Positions 8,708 to 17,978 of a DNA stretch of 48,430 nucleotides are shown one piece after another. The notes under the pieces are model-generated. The model saw only the letters and a list, made by a program, of their open reading frames with translations, was not told where the DNA came from and did not search any database. Source of the stretch: Chloroflexota bacterium. Its GTDB lineage: Bacteria > Chloroflexota > Anaerolineae > Aggregatilineales > Phototrophicaceae. Location of the stretch: contig JACRPS010000025.1 of the NCBI GenBank assembly GCA_016223085.1, forward strand, positions 1-48,430. The letters run 5' to 3'. Each line of letters starts with the position of its first letter. Within the stretch, counting starts at the first letter, position 1. Both the position numbers and the translations under genes were made by a program.

Positions 8708-9121
8708 CTAGCGGAGTTCCGGCAGCAGTTCCAGATAGTCGCAGTGTTTGGGGCGGAAAATTCGGAAATCACGATGATCGAACGTATGGACCTGTCGAAT
8801 ATTCAGCCGTTCGGCCAACGCCATAATCGCCGTGTCCGTGTAATCCAATTCGGTGTCGGCGTACTGCCGCATGATTTCGGTCATGCGAGTCATATCTTCG
8901 GGCAATAACGGTTGAATCACAAAATCCGAAAGTTGAAGCTGCTCAAAGAAATTGACTGCACGTTCGTATCGGATACGTACAGTAATCATAAAGAACAATT
9001 CTTGCAGCACGGGAGCAGGTATAACCGCTCGCGTTTTGGCTAACACCGAAAGCAACTTCCCCGTGCTGGCATGATTAACATCCTTTACATAGGCCACCGC
9101 GAGGAAAAAACTGGTATCAAT
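8708..9121 (-). CDS. PIN-domain ribonuclease, VapC-like toxin (non-canonical start)
   Basis: From an ATT at 9119-9121 the frame gives 137 residues starting IDTSFFLAVAYVKD. This is the normal first strand of a PIN domain, with the first catalytic Asp at residue 2. Further acidic residues follow in VLQELFF, ELDYTDTAIMALAE and FDHRDF, matching the four-acid PIN site that cleaves RNA. No ATG, GTG or TTG exists upstream in frame before a stop. The first GTG (9095-9097) would remove the catalytic Asp and first strand. Translation therefore either begins at a rare ATT overlapping the antitoxin stop, or depends on frameshifting or re-initiation, or the gene is damaged. The gene overlaps the antitoxin by 5 bases. 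Confidence 0.75.
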   Translation of the reverse strand: MDTSFFLAVAYVKDVNHASTGKLLSVLAKTRAVIPAPVLQELFFMITVRIRYERAVNFFEQLQLSDFVIQPLLPEDMTRMTEIMRQYADTELDYTDTAIMALAERLNIRQVHTFDHRDFRIFRPKHCDYLELLPELR

Positions 9122-9386
9122 TAGGGCGGCTATATTTTTTCTCGTAATAGGCTCTCAGGGTTTCACGAACCGTGGTAGACATATCGGTTACATCATCATC
9201 GTAGATACCGAAGATAGCCTCCCAATTCGCGCCCTTTTCCTCTTCGGATGCCTCTGTTTCCGTTTCAGCATCAGACAAGTTTTGTTCTGCCCATGCTGCA
9301 ATCATATCCGGTACGGAACGGTTTTGCCGCTGGGCAATCGCTTCCAGTTTTTGCACCAGTTCTTCCGGGAGATATATAGTAGCCAT
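9117..9386 (-). CDS. antitoxin of the PIN-domain pair (RHH-like N-terminus)
   Basis: 89 residues from the ATG at 9386, which has AGGA ten bases upstream; an ATG at 9407 has GAGG abutting it and is less likely. The N-terminus ATIYLPEELVQKLEAIAQRQ resembles ribbon-helix-helix DNA-binding proteins: one strand, then a helix. An acidic linker (ETETEASEEE) and a C-terminal toxin-binding segment ending YYEKKYSRPN follow. The expected role is neutralising the PIN ribonuclease encoded immediately downstream and autorepressing the pair. Assignment is from fold pattern and gene order. Confidence 0.65.
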   Translation of the reverse strand: MATIYLPEELVQKLEAIAQRQNRSVPDMIAAWAEQNLSDAETETEASEEEKGANWEAIFGIYDDDVTDMSTTVRETLRAYYEKKYSRPN

Positions 9387-9501
9387 CGTCACATTTTCCT
9401 GTCTCATCCTCAGTCTAATTGTATCACAAACGTCACTGTTGACGGGTACACAGCGCAGTTACAATCAACGTGCACGGACTCGCACCAACAAAAGAGGACT
9501 C

Positions 9502-10587
9502 ATGCCAGCAGCACTCACCAGCCACGAGCGCGTTCAGCGCATGTTCGACCGCCGTGACCACGACCGCATCCCGCGTTACGACTCCTACTGGGACGAGACG
9601 ATCACGCGCTGGGAAAGGGAAGGGCTGCGCGGCGGCTTCGACGGCGCGCTGGAGCTGCTGGGCGCGGATTTCAAGAGTACTGGTGTGATCTGGCCGTCGC
9701 CCTTTCCCGGCCAGCGCATCGTCATCAGCGAAGATGCCGAAACCGAGATTATCAAAGATCACTGGGGCGCAACCGGGCGCTTCTGGAAACACAAATCCGG
9801 CACGCCGGAGCACGTCGGTTTTGACTGTGACAGCCGCGAGAAGTGGGAGGCGGTCTACAAACCGGCGTTCCTGAATTCCCCGGTGCAGGCGGATATTCCG
9901 GCGCTGAAGGCGCAGTACACCGCCGGACGCAGGGCGGAAAAGTGGTGTCTGTGGCACGCGGCGGAATCGTTTGAGGTGACACGCAAGATCGTCGGCGACG
10001 AGGTGGCGATGATTGCGATGGCGACCGAACCGGACTGGATACGCGACATGTCCGCCACCTATACCGACTGCCTGCTGCGCGAGTTTGACGCCGCTTATGC
10101 CGCCGGGCTTGACGTGGACGGCGTGTTCATGTGGGGCGACATGGCCTACAACCACAACACGTTCTGCTCACCGCAGATGTACCGCGAACTGATCTGGCCA
10201 GACCACAAACGGCTAGCAGATTGGGCGCACGCGCACGGCATGAAGTTCATCTTCCATACCGACGGCAACGTGAACCGCGTCATGGAGTTATACATCGAGG
10301 CGGGGTTTGACCTGCTGCAACCGCTGGAAGCGAAAGCCAAAATGGACATCCGCCAGCTTTGCCCGCAGTACGGCGACCGGCTGGCGTTCCAGGGCAACAT
10401 CAACGTCATGACACTGATGACCAACGACCGCGCGAAGATCGAGCAGGAAATCAGGGACAAGTTCGCGGCGGGCATGGCAACTCGCGGCTATTCGTACCAC
10501 TCCGACCATTCCGTGCCGCCGCAGGTGAGTCTGGATACCTACCGTTTTATCATCGAACTGGTGGAATGGTATGGAAGATATGAGTAA
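9502..10587 (+). CDS. uroporphyrinogen decarboxylase (URO-D) family protein
   Basis: 361 residues from the ATG at 9502, which has AGAGGA six bases upstream. URO-D-family features include the N-terminal RVQRMFDRRDHDRIP, the mid-protein DGVFMWGDMAYN, the C-terminal FHTDGNVNRVMELYIEAGFD (key residues HTDGN) and LAFQGNINV. The sequence resembles the branch containing MtaA/CmuA-type methyltransferases and uncharacterised URO-D-like proteins rather than HemE, since the HemE arginine-rich N-terminal motif is absent. It may move methyl groups to or from a corrinoid or act on an unknown substrate. No corrinoid protein gene is adjacent, so the function is unresolved. It ends 138 bases before uvrA, which has its own promoter. 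Confidence 0.8.
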   Translation: MPAALTSHERVQRMFDRRDHDRIPRYDSYWDETITRWEREGLRGGFDGALELLGADFKSTGVIWPSPFPGQRIVISEDAETEIIKDHWGATGRFWKHKSGTPEHVGFDCDSREKWEAVYKPAFLNSPVQADIPALKAQYTAGRRAEKWCLWHAAESFEVTRKIVGDEVAMIAMATEPDWIRDMSATYTDCLLREFDAAYAAGLDVDGVFMWGDMAYNHNTFCSPQMYRELIWPDHKRLADWAHAHGMKFIFHTDGNVNRVMELYIEAGFDLLQPLEAKAKMDIRQLCPQYGDRLAFQGNINVMTLMTNDRAKIEQEIRDKFAAGMATRGYSYHSDHSVPPQVSLDTYRFIIELVEWYGRYE

Positions 10588-10644
10588 GAACCCCGCTTCA
10601 TGCTCCCTTAATCGATTCTATACGTCTTCTTACCATCTTCCCTG

Positions 10645-10673
10645 TTGAGATTATCGCTCCAATCTTCTATAAT
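10645..10673 (+). promoter_or_regulatory. sigma70-type promoter of uvrA
   Basis: TTGAGA at 10645-10650 and a perfect TATAAT at 10668-10673 are separated by exactly 17 bases. The predicted transcript starts about 45 bases before the uvrA ATG. Confidence 0.8.
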
Positions 10674-10674
10674 A

Positions 10675-10686
10675 GAACGTCTGTAC
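10675..10686 (+). promoter_or_regulatory. possible LexA-type operator at the uvrA start
   Basis: GAACGTCTGTAC matches the Bacillus-type SOS box GAAC-N4-GTTC at seven of eight defined positions. It lies directly behind the -10 hexamer, where a repressor would block initiation. Because uvrA is a classic SOS gene this is plausible, but the LexA box of this lineage is not known from the window. Confidence 0.35.
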
Positions 10687-10725
10687 AATTTCCTCTCAGT
10701 GGCCGCTGTGAGTAGGTAAGGGACT

Positions 10726-13629
10726 ATGACCCAGGATAAAATTATCGTTCGCGGCGCGCGTGAGCATAATCTCAAAAACATTGATGTTGAAATCCCGCGC
10801 AACAAAATGGTTGTCATTACCGGCCTGTCGGGTTCGGGCAAGTCATCGCTGGCGTTTGATACGATCTTTGCCGAAGGCCAGCGCCGCTACGTCGAAAGCC
10901 TCAGCGCCTATGCCCGGCAGTTCCTCGGCCAGATGGAGAAACCGGACGTGGACCAGATCGAAGGTCTCAGCCCGGCGGTTTCGATTGACCAGAAGGGTGT
11001 CAGCCACAACCCGCGCTCGACAGTCGGCACGGTGACGGAAATTTACGACTACCTGCGTCTGCTGTACGCCCGCATCGGCATCCCGCACTGCCCGGTGTGC
11101 GGTGAGGAAGTGGTCGCGCAGAGCGCGCAGCAGATCGTGGACGCGGTGCAGGCCATGCCGGATGGCACCCGGATTCAAATTCTCGCGCCGGTGATTAAGG
11201 GGCGTAAGGGCCACCACGAAAAAGTGTTTGAGGACATCCGTAAGGCTGGATTCACCCGCGCCCGTGTGGACGGCGAGGTACGCGACGTGAGCGAGGACAT
11301 CACGCTCGACCGCTACGGCATCCATAATATCGAAGTGGTGGTAGACAGGCTCATCGTGCGCCGCTACGATAACCCTGAAGAAGCGCAGAGCGCCGAGAGC
11401 CGCCTGACCGAAGCGATTGAAACGGCGCTCGAAATCGGCGACGGTGTGGTGATTATCAACGATCTCAGCCAGAACCCGCCCGCCGACATCCTGTACAGCG
11501 AACGGCTGGCCTGTGTGCATGGACACGGCAGTATTCCAGAGATTGAGCCACGTACCTTCAGCTTTAACACGCCAAAGGGGGCGTGCCCCGACTGTCAGGG
11601 GCTTGGCTTCCGGCTGGAACTTGACCCCGAACTGCTGGTGCCGAACCCCGATCTGAGTCTGTCACAGGGCGCTGTTGACCAGAACGGCTGGAATTTTGAA
11701 GACCCCGGTAGCTGGGGGCGCAACATGATCGAATCCATCGCCCGGCACTACGGGTTTTCGATGGATACAAAATGGCGTGATCTGACGCCGGAACAGCGCA
11801 ACGTCATCCTGTACGGCACGAATGGCCACAAAGTGCGCATTCACTACACTAACCAGCGCGGTGACCGGCGCGAATATATGACGGCGTTTGAGGGGGTGAT
11901 TAATAATCTCGCCCGCCGCTACCGCGAAACTGACTCGGAGTACATCCGCGAGAAGATCGAGTCGTTTATGTCGAAAGTGCCATGTAACACCTGCGGCGGC
12001 AGACGCCTGCGCCCGGAAGCCCTGGCCGTGACGGTTGCCGGACAGAATATTTACGACGTAACGCTCACGCCGGTGTCGGAACTGCTGAACTGGATAACGT
12101 CTTTGCGCGGCAACGGCAAGCCACCGCTGTTGAGCGAACGGGAACGCGAGATCGCGCGCCAGATTTTGAAGGAGATCGAGGCACGGGTTGGCTTCCTGAA
12201 CAACGTTGGCCTGAACTACCTCACCTTATCACGGTCGGCGGGGTCGCTTAGCGGCGGCGAGGCGCAGCGCATCCGGCTGGCGACGCAGATCGGCAGCCAA
12301 CTCACCGGCGTGCTGTACGTGCTGGATGAGCCGTCCATCGGCCTGCACCAGCGCGACAATGCCAAGCTGATTAACACGCTGATGGGGATGCGCGATCTGG
12401 GTAATACCATGCTGGTGGTTGAACACGACGAAGAAACCATGCGCAGTGCCGACTGGATTATTGACCTCGGCCCCGGCGCGGGTGAGTACGGTGGGCAAAT
12501 CGTGGCGCAGGGCACGCCGGAGCAGGTGATGCAGGTTGAGGACAGCCTGACCGGCGCGTACCTGTCCGGTCGGTTGACGATTGACCTGCCGGAACGGCGG
12601 CGCGAGGGCAACGGCAAAATCCTGACGGTGCGCGGCGCGCGTGAGAACAACCTGAAAAACATTGATGTGGACATCCCCCTGGGCAAGCTGGTATGTATCA
12701 CCGGCGTCAGCGGCAGCGGCAAAAGTTCGCTGATGGTGGACATCCTGTATAACCGGCTGGCGCAGGTCATCTACGGCAGCAAGACGCGCCCCGGCGATCA
12801 CGATGTCATCGAGGGCATGGAACACCTGGACAAGATCATCAACATTGACCAGAGTCCCATCGGACGGACGCCGCGCAGCAACCCCGGCACCTATACCAAG
12901 ATGTTTGACCCGATCCGGTCGCTGTTTGCGGAACTGCCGGAGAGCAAGATTCGCGGCTACACCGCCGGTCGTTTCAGCTTCAACGTCAAGGGCGGTCGCT
13001 GTGAAAACTGCCAGGGGCAGGGGCAGTTACAGATTGAGATGCAATTCCTGCCGGACGTATATGTTACCTGCGACGTGTGTCACGGCACGCGCTACAACCG
13101 CGAAACCTTACAGGTGAAGTACAAGGGCAAGAGCATCGCGGAAGTGCTGGATATGACCGTGAGCGAGGGGCACGAGTTCTTCGCCAACGTGCCGGTTATC
13201 GCCAGCAAGCTGGAAACGCTGGAAGCGGTTGGCCTCGGTTACATCCGCATCGGTCAGCCGGCAACGACGCTTAGCGGTGGCGAAGCGCAACGTATCAAAC
13301 TTAGCCGCGAACTGAGCAAACGCGCCACCGGGCAGACGTTGTATATTTTGGACGAACCTTCCACCGGCCTGCACGCCGCCGACGTGAAACGGCTGATCGC
13401 TGTGTTGCAGCAGTTGGTGGACAACGGCAATACGGTGCTGGTGATCGAACACAATCTGGACATCATCAAAGTGGCGGATTGGCTGATTGATCTGGGACCA
13501 GAAGGCGGCGATGCCGGCGGTTACGTGATTGCCACCGGCACGCCGGAGGACGTGGCGCGGGTGGAAGCCAGCCACACCGGGCGCTTCCTCCGGCCTTACC
13601 TGAAGCTAACCCAGGCCGCAGCGGATTAA
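10726..13629 (+). CDS. uvrA: UvrA, excinuclease ABC subunit A
   Basis: 967 residues, the usual length. Two ABC ATPase halves are present. The first Walker A GLSGSGKS is at residues 33-40, with an ABC signature [13 protein letters not shown] and Walker B VLDEPS; the second half has [21 protein letters not shown] and [10 protein letters not shown]. The C-terminal zinc module is CENC...CDVC. In the first zinc module the expected CxxC...CxxC is CVHGH...CPDC, so one cysteine is replaced by His or Gly. UvrA dimers find bulky DNA lesions and load UvrB for nucleotide excision repair. The gene has its own sigma70-type promoter and a possible SOS operator, and ends in a strong terminator hairpin. Confidence 0.97.
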   Translation: MTQDKIIVRGAREHNLKNIDVEIPRNKMVVITGLSGSGKSSLAFDTIFAEGQRRYVESLSAYARQFLGQMEKPDVDQIEGLSPAVSIDQKGVSHNPRSTVGTVTEIYDYLRLLYARIGIPHCPVCGEEVVAQSAQQIVDAVQAMPDGTRIQILAPVIKGRKGHHEKVFEDIRKAGFTRARVDGEVRDVSEDITLDRYGIHNIEVVVDRLIVRRYDNPEEAQSAESRLTEAIETALEIGDGVVIINDLSQNPPADILYSERLACVHGHGSIPEIEPRTFSFNTPKGACPDCQGLGFRLELDPELLVPNPDLSLSQGAVDQNGWNFEDPGSWGRNMIESIARHYGFSMDTKWRDLTPEQRNVILYGTNGHKVRIHYTNQRGDRREYMTAFEGVINNLARRYRETDSEYIREKIESFMSKVPCNTCGGRRLRPEALAVTVAGQNIYDVTLTPVSELLNWITSLRGNGKPPLLSEREREIARQILKEIEARVGFLNNVGLNYLTLSRSAGSLSGGEAQRIRLATQIGSQLTGVLYVLDEPSIGLHQRDNAKLINTLMGMRDLGNTMLVVEHDEETMRSADWIIDLGPGAGEYGGQIVAQGTPEQVMQVEDSLTGAYLSGRLTIDLPERRREGNGKILTVRGARENNLKNIDVDIPLGKLVCITGVSGSGKSSLMVDILYNRLAQVIYGSKTRPGDHDVIEGMEHLDKIINIDQSPIGRTPRSNPGTYTKMFDPIRSLFAELPESKIRGYTAGRFSFNVKGGRCENCQGQGQLQIEMQFLPDVYVTCDVCHGTRYNRETLQVKYKGKSIAEVLDMTVSEGHEFFANVPVIASKLETLEAVGLGYIRIGQPATTLSGGEAQRIKLSRELSKRATGQTLYILDEPSTGLHAADVKRLIAVLQQLVDNGNTVLVIEHNLDIIKVADWLIDLGPEGGDAGGYVIATGTPEDVARVEASHTGRFLRPYLKLTQAAAD

Positions 13630-13658
13630 TCGTTGCACAACCCTGTAGTTGTATCGGC

Positions 13659-13694
13659 TGTACGGACACGCAATTGCGTGTCCGTACATTTTTC
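13659..13694 (+). terminator. rho-independent terminator of uvrA (palindrome family member)
   Basis: Perfect 15-base arms (TGTACGGACACGCAA and its complement, 13659-13688) are followed by ATTTTTC. It lies 30 bases after the uvrA stop. The GGACACG core relates it to the dispersed GTAGGGACAC palindromes. Confidence 0.8.
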
Positions 13695-13768
13695 TATCCG
13701 TTTCGCGTAGCTTCTCCGCCCGCTTCCCCCATTAAATGGCGTATCACACTTTTACGACCATTTTACTT

Positions 13769-13864
13769 TTGTGCAATTTGTCCCATTCCAACCATGCCAT
13801 TCATCGGCTTTTTGCACAATTTGAGGAAAATTTTATTTCCTTCCGATACGCTTTCGGCTATACT
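13769..13864 (+). promoter_or_regulatory. AT-rich upstream region of gdhA with inverted octamers and a -10 element
   Basis: The 303-base gap between uvrA and gdhA holds the uvrA terminator and then this AT-rich stretch. TTGTGCAA (13769-13776) and its exact complement TTGCACAA (13812-13819) could be paired regulator sites. TATACT at 13859-13864 is a plausible -10 hexamer, about 69 bases before the gdhA ATG. The -35 is poor (TTTCCT). No further gene is visible in the gap. Confidence 0.35.
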
Positions 13865-13932
13865 GAACATATAGATAGTTCGTTTTTTAGCACAAGACAG
13901 CACCAGTGACCCTGGTGAAGGAGCCAAAATCC

Positions 13933-15219
13933 ATGGTCGTTGCTTTAAATAACGTCAACCACGCCCTGGAGGCGATCCCCAACGCCTATCAAACCGCCCT
14001 CGCCCAGTATGACCGCGCTGTTCAACACCTTGATATAGATGATAATGTCATTGAATACATGCGCTGGCCGCGCCGTGAATTTACCGTCAACTTTCCCGTG
14101 CGCCGCGACGATGGCCGGGTAGAGATGTTCACCGGCTACCGGGTGCATCACAGCACCGTGCTGGGGCCGTCAAAGGGTGGTATCCGCTACAGCCTCGATG
14201 TCACGCTGGATGAAGTGCGCGCGCTGGCGATGTGGATGACCTGGAAGTGCGCGCTGGTACAACTGCCGTACGGCGGCGCCAAAGGCGGCGTGCTGGTGGA
14301 TCCCAAGTCCATGAGCCAGGCCGAACTGGAACGCCTGACCCGCCGCTATGCCTCGGAGTTGATCCCCCTGATGAGTCCCCACGCCGACATTCCTGCTCCC
14401 GATATGGGCACCAACCCGCAGATGATGGCCTGGATTATGGATACCTACAGCATGACGGTCGGCTATTCGGTGCCGGCGGTGGTGACAGGCAAGCCGGTCA
14501 ACGTGGGCGGCAGCCTGGGGCGCAACGAGGCGACCGGGCGCGGTGTGATCGTGTGTATGGTCGAGGCACTCAAGCGGCAGGGATATACCGATAAAGAGAA
14601 TATTCGCATTGTCATTCAGGGTTTTGGTAACGTGGGTTCACACGCGGCAGCCTACGCGCACGATCTGGGGTACAAAGTGACCGCCGTTAGTGATGTCAAC
14701 GGCGGCATCCATAATCCCAATGGTCTGGATATCCCGGCGGTGCGGAAATACTACGCCGAAAATCGTATGCTGAAAGACTTCCCCGGCGCGGATAACGTGA
14801 CCAACGCCGAACTGCTGGTGCTGCCGTGTGACGTGCTGGTTCCGGCGGCAATGGAAGGCCAGATCACCAGGAACAACGCGCCGAATATCAAGGCCAAAAT
14901 GATTGTCGAAGGCGCAAACGGCCCGACGACGCCTGAAGCCGACGACATTCTGGATGATCGTGGCATCTATCTGGTACCCGATATTCTGGCGAACGCCGGC
15001 GGCGTGATCGTGTCGTATTTCGAGTGGGTGCAGGACCTGCAGGCCTTCTTCTGGGATGAAGAAGAAGTTTACCGCCAGCTTCAGCGCATCCTGCTGCGCA
15101 GCTATGATACGACAGCCAACATGGCGGAGAAACATGGCGTGACCATGCGTATGGCCGCGCAGATGTCCGCGATTGAACGGGTAGGCAAGGCGCTGATGAC
15201 ACGCGGTTTCTATCCGTAG
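13933..15219 (+). CDS. gdhA: glutamate dehydrogenase (Glu/Leu/Phe/Val dehydrogenase family)
   Basis: 428 residues from the ATG at 13933, chosen because GAAGGAG lies nine bases upstream; a GTG at 13906 is possible. Family motifs are clear: GPSKGGIRY at 79-86, Lys105, catalytic Lys117 in YGGAKGGV, Asp157 in PAPDMGT, and the dinucleotide-binding GFGNVG at 230-235. The strand ending AVSD after the Rossmann motif suggests NAD rather than NADP preference. It interconverts glutamate with 2-oxoglutarate and ammonia, linking carbon and nitrogen flow. It is a single-gene unit between the uvrA terminator and a hairpin at 15257. Confidence 0.93.
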   Translation: MVVALNNVNHALEAIPNAYQTALAQYDRAVQHLDIDDNVIEYMRWPRREFTVNFPVRRDDGRVEMFTGYRVHHSTVLGPSKGGIRYSLDVTLDEVRALAMWMTWKCALVQLPYGGAKGGVLVDPKSMSQAELERLTRRYASELIPLMSPHADIPAPDMGTNPQMMAWIMDTYSMTVGYSVPAVVTGKPVNVGGSLGRNEATGRGVIVCMVEALKRQGYTDKENIRIVIQGFGNVGSHAAAYAHDLGYKVTAVSDVNGGIHNPNGLDIPAVRKYYAENRMLKDFPGADNVTNAELLVLPCDVLVPAAMEGQITRNNAPNIKAKMIVEGANGPTTPEADDILDDRGIYLVPDILANAGGVIVSYFEWVQDLQAFFWDEEEVYRQLQRILLRSYDTTANMAEKHGVTMRMAAQMSAIERVGKALMTRGFYP

Positions 15220-15256
15220 ACCGATCTCAAAACAGCTGCCTTGAATAGTCTGTGCT

Positions 15257-15286
15257 GCGGAGGCGGGCGAATTACCCCGCCTCCGC
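15257..15286 (+). terminator. GC-rich hairpin after gdhA
   Basis: Perfect 11-base arms GCGGAGGCGGG and CCCGCCTCCGC enclose an 8-base loop, 37 bases after the gdhA stop. Only a short T-containing stretch (CGTTTAT) follows, so it is a weak intrinsic terminator or an RNA 3'-end stabiliser. Confidence 0.6.
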
Positions 15287-15366
15287 CGTTTATCCCCGCG
15301 CTGTGCATTGATTATTCCCCCAAAACAGGCCACAATAGCTGTCTTCCTGGCAACCGAGAGTCACCC

Positions 15367-17526
15367 ATGAGCATTTTTAACCCGTTTCGCCGTCGTTCTC
15401 CTGTAAACAGGTCGCCCGCACTCAACCCATCGTCGGGGTCGGCGCTGCACGAGGCGCTGGAGGCCGCGCAGCGCGCCAAACGCGCCGAACGGTATGCCGA
15501 GGCGCTGGAACAGTTAAACCGGGCACAGTCGCTGGCGGGCAATGATGTGAATGCCGTTGCTGTCAGCCGTGTCAGCCTGGGCGACGTGTTGATCCATCAG
15601 GGGCGGTGGGACGAGGCGACGGCGGTGCTGCAAACGGCGCGGCAAGCAGCCTACGACGGCAGCCAACGCGCACATCTGGCCTACGTGCTGGACATGCAGG
15701 GAGTGCTGGCGCAGGCGCAGGGGGAGTGGGAAATGGCGCGTAGCCTGTACGAACAGGCGCTGGAAACCGCGCGCAGCGTGCGGGCGATTGGCGCGGAGGG
15801 ACGCGCACTTGGTCATCTGGCAGACTGCTACCTGCGAGAGAATAATGCCAGCTATGCCGTTCACCTGCTGCGGGAGTCCCTGCCCAAGCTAAACATGACC
15901 GGGGATATCGAACTGAGCACCTACTTTGTCGGGCGGCTGGGACAGGCACTGATTGTAAACGGTCAGGACGGGGAAGGCCGCCAGTTGATCGAACGGGCGC
16001 TGCGACTGGCGCGGCAGTTGAGCTATCGCCGCTACGAGCGCCACTGGTCGGTGGTTGTAGGCGAGCAGGCGCTGGCGGAAGGGCGCTATGACGATGCCGC
16101 CGATCATTTTGATTTCGCGCTGTCGCTGTTTGGAGAGGACGACACAACGCCGCAGCGGCTGGCAGCCCTTCGCGGCGCGACGCGGGCGGCGCTGGGGGCG
16201 CGGCAGTTCGCAGTGGCGGAACAGCACGCACGGGCGGCGGTGCAGCTGGCGCAGGCTGTTGGTGATGAGGCGGCGCAGGCACAGGCGCAGGGCACGCTTG
16301 GCGCAGCACTGCTGGCCGACAAAAACTATGCCGAAGCAATTATTGCCCTTGAAGCGGCAGCCGCTTATTTTGCCCAGGCAGCCAACCCGGTGGCGGAGGA
16401 AATGGATATTTTACGTGACCTGGGCGCGGCGCAGGCGGAAACCGGCCAGACCGACGCGGCAGTTGCCACCTACCGGCGGGCAGTGCAGCGCGCCGAACAG
16501 CAGGGCGCGCGGCTGGCACAGGCGCAGGCGCATCGTGATCTGGGGCTGGTGTATGCCCGACAGCGCCAGATGTCCCAGGCTGTCCGAGAGTGGTCGGCGG
16601 CGCTGGCGATCTACGAGGCCGAAAAGTACCCGGCGCAGGTAGCGCGGCTGCACTGTGACCTGGCCGGGGCGCGGAAGTTCCTGGGGCAGGGGCAGCGCGC
16701 CATGAAAGACTACGAACAGGCGTTAATGGCGCTCAACGAGTTGAAGGACGACTGGGAAACGCGCGGGCTGGTGCTGTCCAATGCGGCGACCGCCTATGTG
16801 GATCAGGGTGACATCGAGTCGGCAGAGGCGTTTTTTAACGAAGCCATTGCCATCGCCCGGCGCACCGGCAACGAAGCTGCCGAAGCCACGCGGCGCGGCA
16901 ATTACGGCTGGTTTCTGGTGGCAACCGGGCGGGCGCAGCAGGCCATCGCTGCGCTGCAATACGCGCTGCAAATCAGCAAGACGCTGCGGCTCGATTTGCA
17001 GGCCGCTATCCAGACCGATAACCTGGGGCTGGCGCAGGACGCGCTGGGTAATTATCCGCGCGCGCTGGAGTATCACCAGCAGGCGATTGAACTGGTGCGG
17101 CCACTGGACAACCGCCACTGGGAAAACGTGTTTGCGGCCAATCTGGCGCAGACGCTGCTGGCGCTGAACCGGCTGGAGGAAGCCGAACCGCTGCTGGAGG
17201 CGGTGACGCAGGCTGGGCGTGCCGATGACGACGTGGAAGTGATCCTGCGGGGGTTGATCGGGCAGGGGCGGGTGGCGCTAAAACGCGAGCAGGCCGGTCT
17301 GGCGGTAGCGCTACTGGAAGAAGCTGTATCACTGGCGCGCAAGGCCGATATGCGCCGGCTGCTGGCGGAGGCGTTAAGCGCGTTGAGCGAAGCTCAGGCG
17401 CTGGCGGGCCAGCCGGAGCGCGCGGCGATGTTGTGGGACGAAGCCCAGAAGTGGTTGACCATGCTGCATATGCCGCAGGCAAAAACACAGCCGGCGTGGA
17501 TGACGGCGCGGCTGGTAAAACCGTAG
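15367..17526 (+). CDS. large tetratricopeptide-repeat protein
   Basis: 719 residues from the ATG at 15367. After a basic N-terminus (FNPFRRRSP) nearly the whole protein consists of 34-residue helical pairs: the signature A---G-Y--A---Y--AL-LA recurs about 16-18 times from residue 30 to 700. There is no signal peptide, membrane segment or catalytic domain. TPR solenoids bind partner proteins or peptides, and the TPR-12-like pattern here is common in Chloroflexota and Cyanobacteria signalling scaffolds. The partner is unknown. Its stop codon lies inside a palindrome (17521-17547). An upstream TTG at 15241 would add a Cys/Pro-rich, non-TPR leader and was not used. Confidence 0.85.
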   Translation: MSIFNPFRRRSPVNRSPALNPSSGSALHEALEAAQRAKRAERYAEALEQLNRAQSLAGNDVNAVAVSRVSLGDVLIHQGRWDEATAVLQTARQAAYDGSQRAHLAYVLDMQGVLAQAQGEWEMARSLYEQALETARSVRAIGAEGRALGHLADCYLRENNASYAVHLLRESLPKLNMTGDIELSTYFVGRLGQALIVNGQDGEGRQLIERALRLARQLSYRRYERHWSVVVGEQALAEGRYDDAADHFDFALSLFGEDDTTPQRLAALRGATRAALGARQFAVAEQHARAAVQLAQAVGDEAAQAQAQGTLGAALLADKNYAEAIIALEAAAAYFAQAANPVAEEMDILRDLGAAQAETGQTDAAVATYRRAVQRAEQQGARLAQAQAHRDLGLVYARQRQMSQAVREWSAALAIYEAEKYPAQVARLHCDLAGARKFLGQGQRAMKDYEQALMALNELKDDWETRGLVLSNAATAYVDQGDIESAEAFFNEAIAIARRTGNEAAEATRRGNYGWFLVATGRAQQAIAALQYALQISKTLRLDLQAAIQTDNLGLAQDALGNYPRALEYHQQAIELVRPLDNRHWENVFAANLAQTLLALNRLEEAEPLLEAVTQAGRADDDVEVILRGLIGQGRVALKREQAGLAVALLEEAVSLARKADMRRLLAEALSALSEAQALAGQPERAAMLWDEAQKWLTMLHMPQAKTQPAWMTARLVKP

Positions 17527-17547
17527 GGACGGACTCCGCCCCTACGG
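17521..17547. repeat. CCGTAGGG palindrome overlapping a stop codon
   Basis: Arms CCGTAGGG and CCCTACGG (8 bases) with inner CGG/CCG pairs. The TAG of the TPR gene (17524-17526) is part of the left arm. GATTTTAC follows, so it may terminate the TPR transcript before the convergent small gene. Confidence 0.7.
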
Positions 17548-17574
17548 GATTTTACATAAGGAATTTTCGCTGGA

Positions 17575-17784
17575 TTACAGCTTTTTGACCAGCGGGCTGT
17601 GGATAACCTGGCCTTCGGGCGACACCAGGCGCAGCACCTGGTCGCCGTGCCGGCATTCCAGTTCTGACCACAGTCTGGTCAGCAGTTGGCGCCGCTCGCG
17701 TTCCAGAATGGACGTGTCGTAATACGCGGTTTCGATCTGCTCAATCAATGACATTTCCGCCGGTGATGGATCAAACCAGGCCAT
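17575..17784 (-). CDS. small protein of unknown function
   Basis: 69 residues, MAWFDPSPAEMSLIEQIE at the start, then a charged helix (ERERRQLLTRLWSELE) and a short strand-rich end (GDQVLRLVSPEGQVIHSP). GAGGGG five bases before the ATG is a strong ribosome site, supporting expression. I recognise no family. It is convergent with the TPR gene and divergent from the GT1 glycosyltransferase gene. Confidence 0.5.
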   Translation of the reverse strand: MAWFDPSPAEMSLIEQIETAYYDTSILERERRQLLTRLWSELECRHGDQVLRLVSPEGQVIHSPLVKKL

Positions 17785-17978
17785 GTTATCCCCTCGTTCC
17801 CCTTACAATGAATTGGATTGACGATGCCAGTCCCAGGCAACCCGGAGCACCTGAACTGGTGTTGCTTTACCCACCGTCAATTGTACAACGTTAGTGCTGA
17901 ACATTACATTACTCGATTTTGCTGGTTTGAACCCTTAAGATTTTTTTGTTACCGTTGTCATAGCTGTAATGAGGATGA

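Noticed and set aside
9095-9097. GTG as start of the PIN-domain toxin
   Set aside because: It would delete the first strand and the catalytic Asp of the fold.
13906-13908. GTG as the start of glutamate dehydrogenase
   Set aside because: The ATG at 13933 has a better ribosome site (GAAGGAG at nine bases) and matches the family N-terminus.
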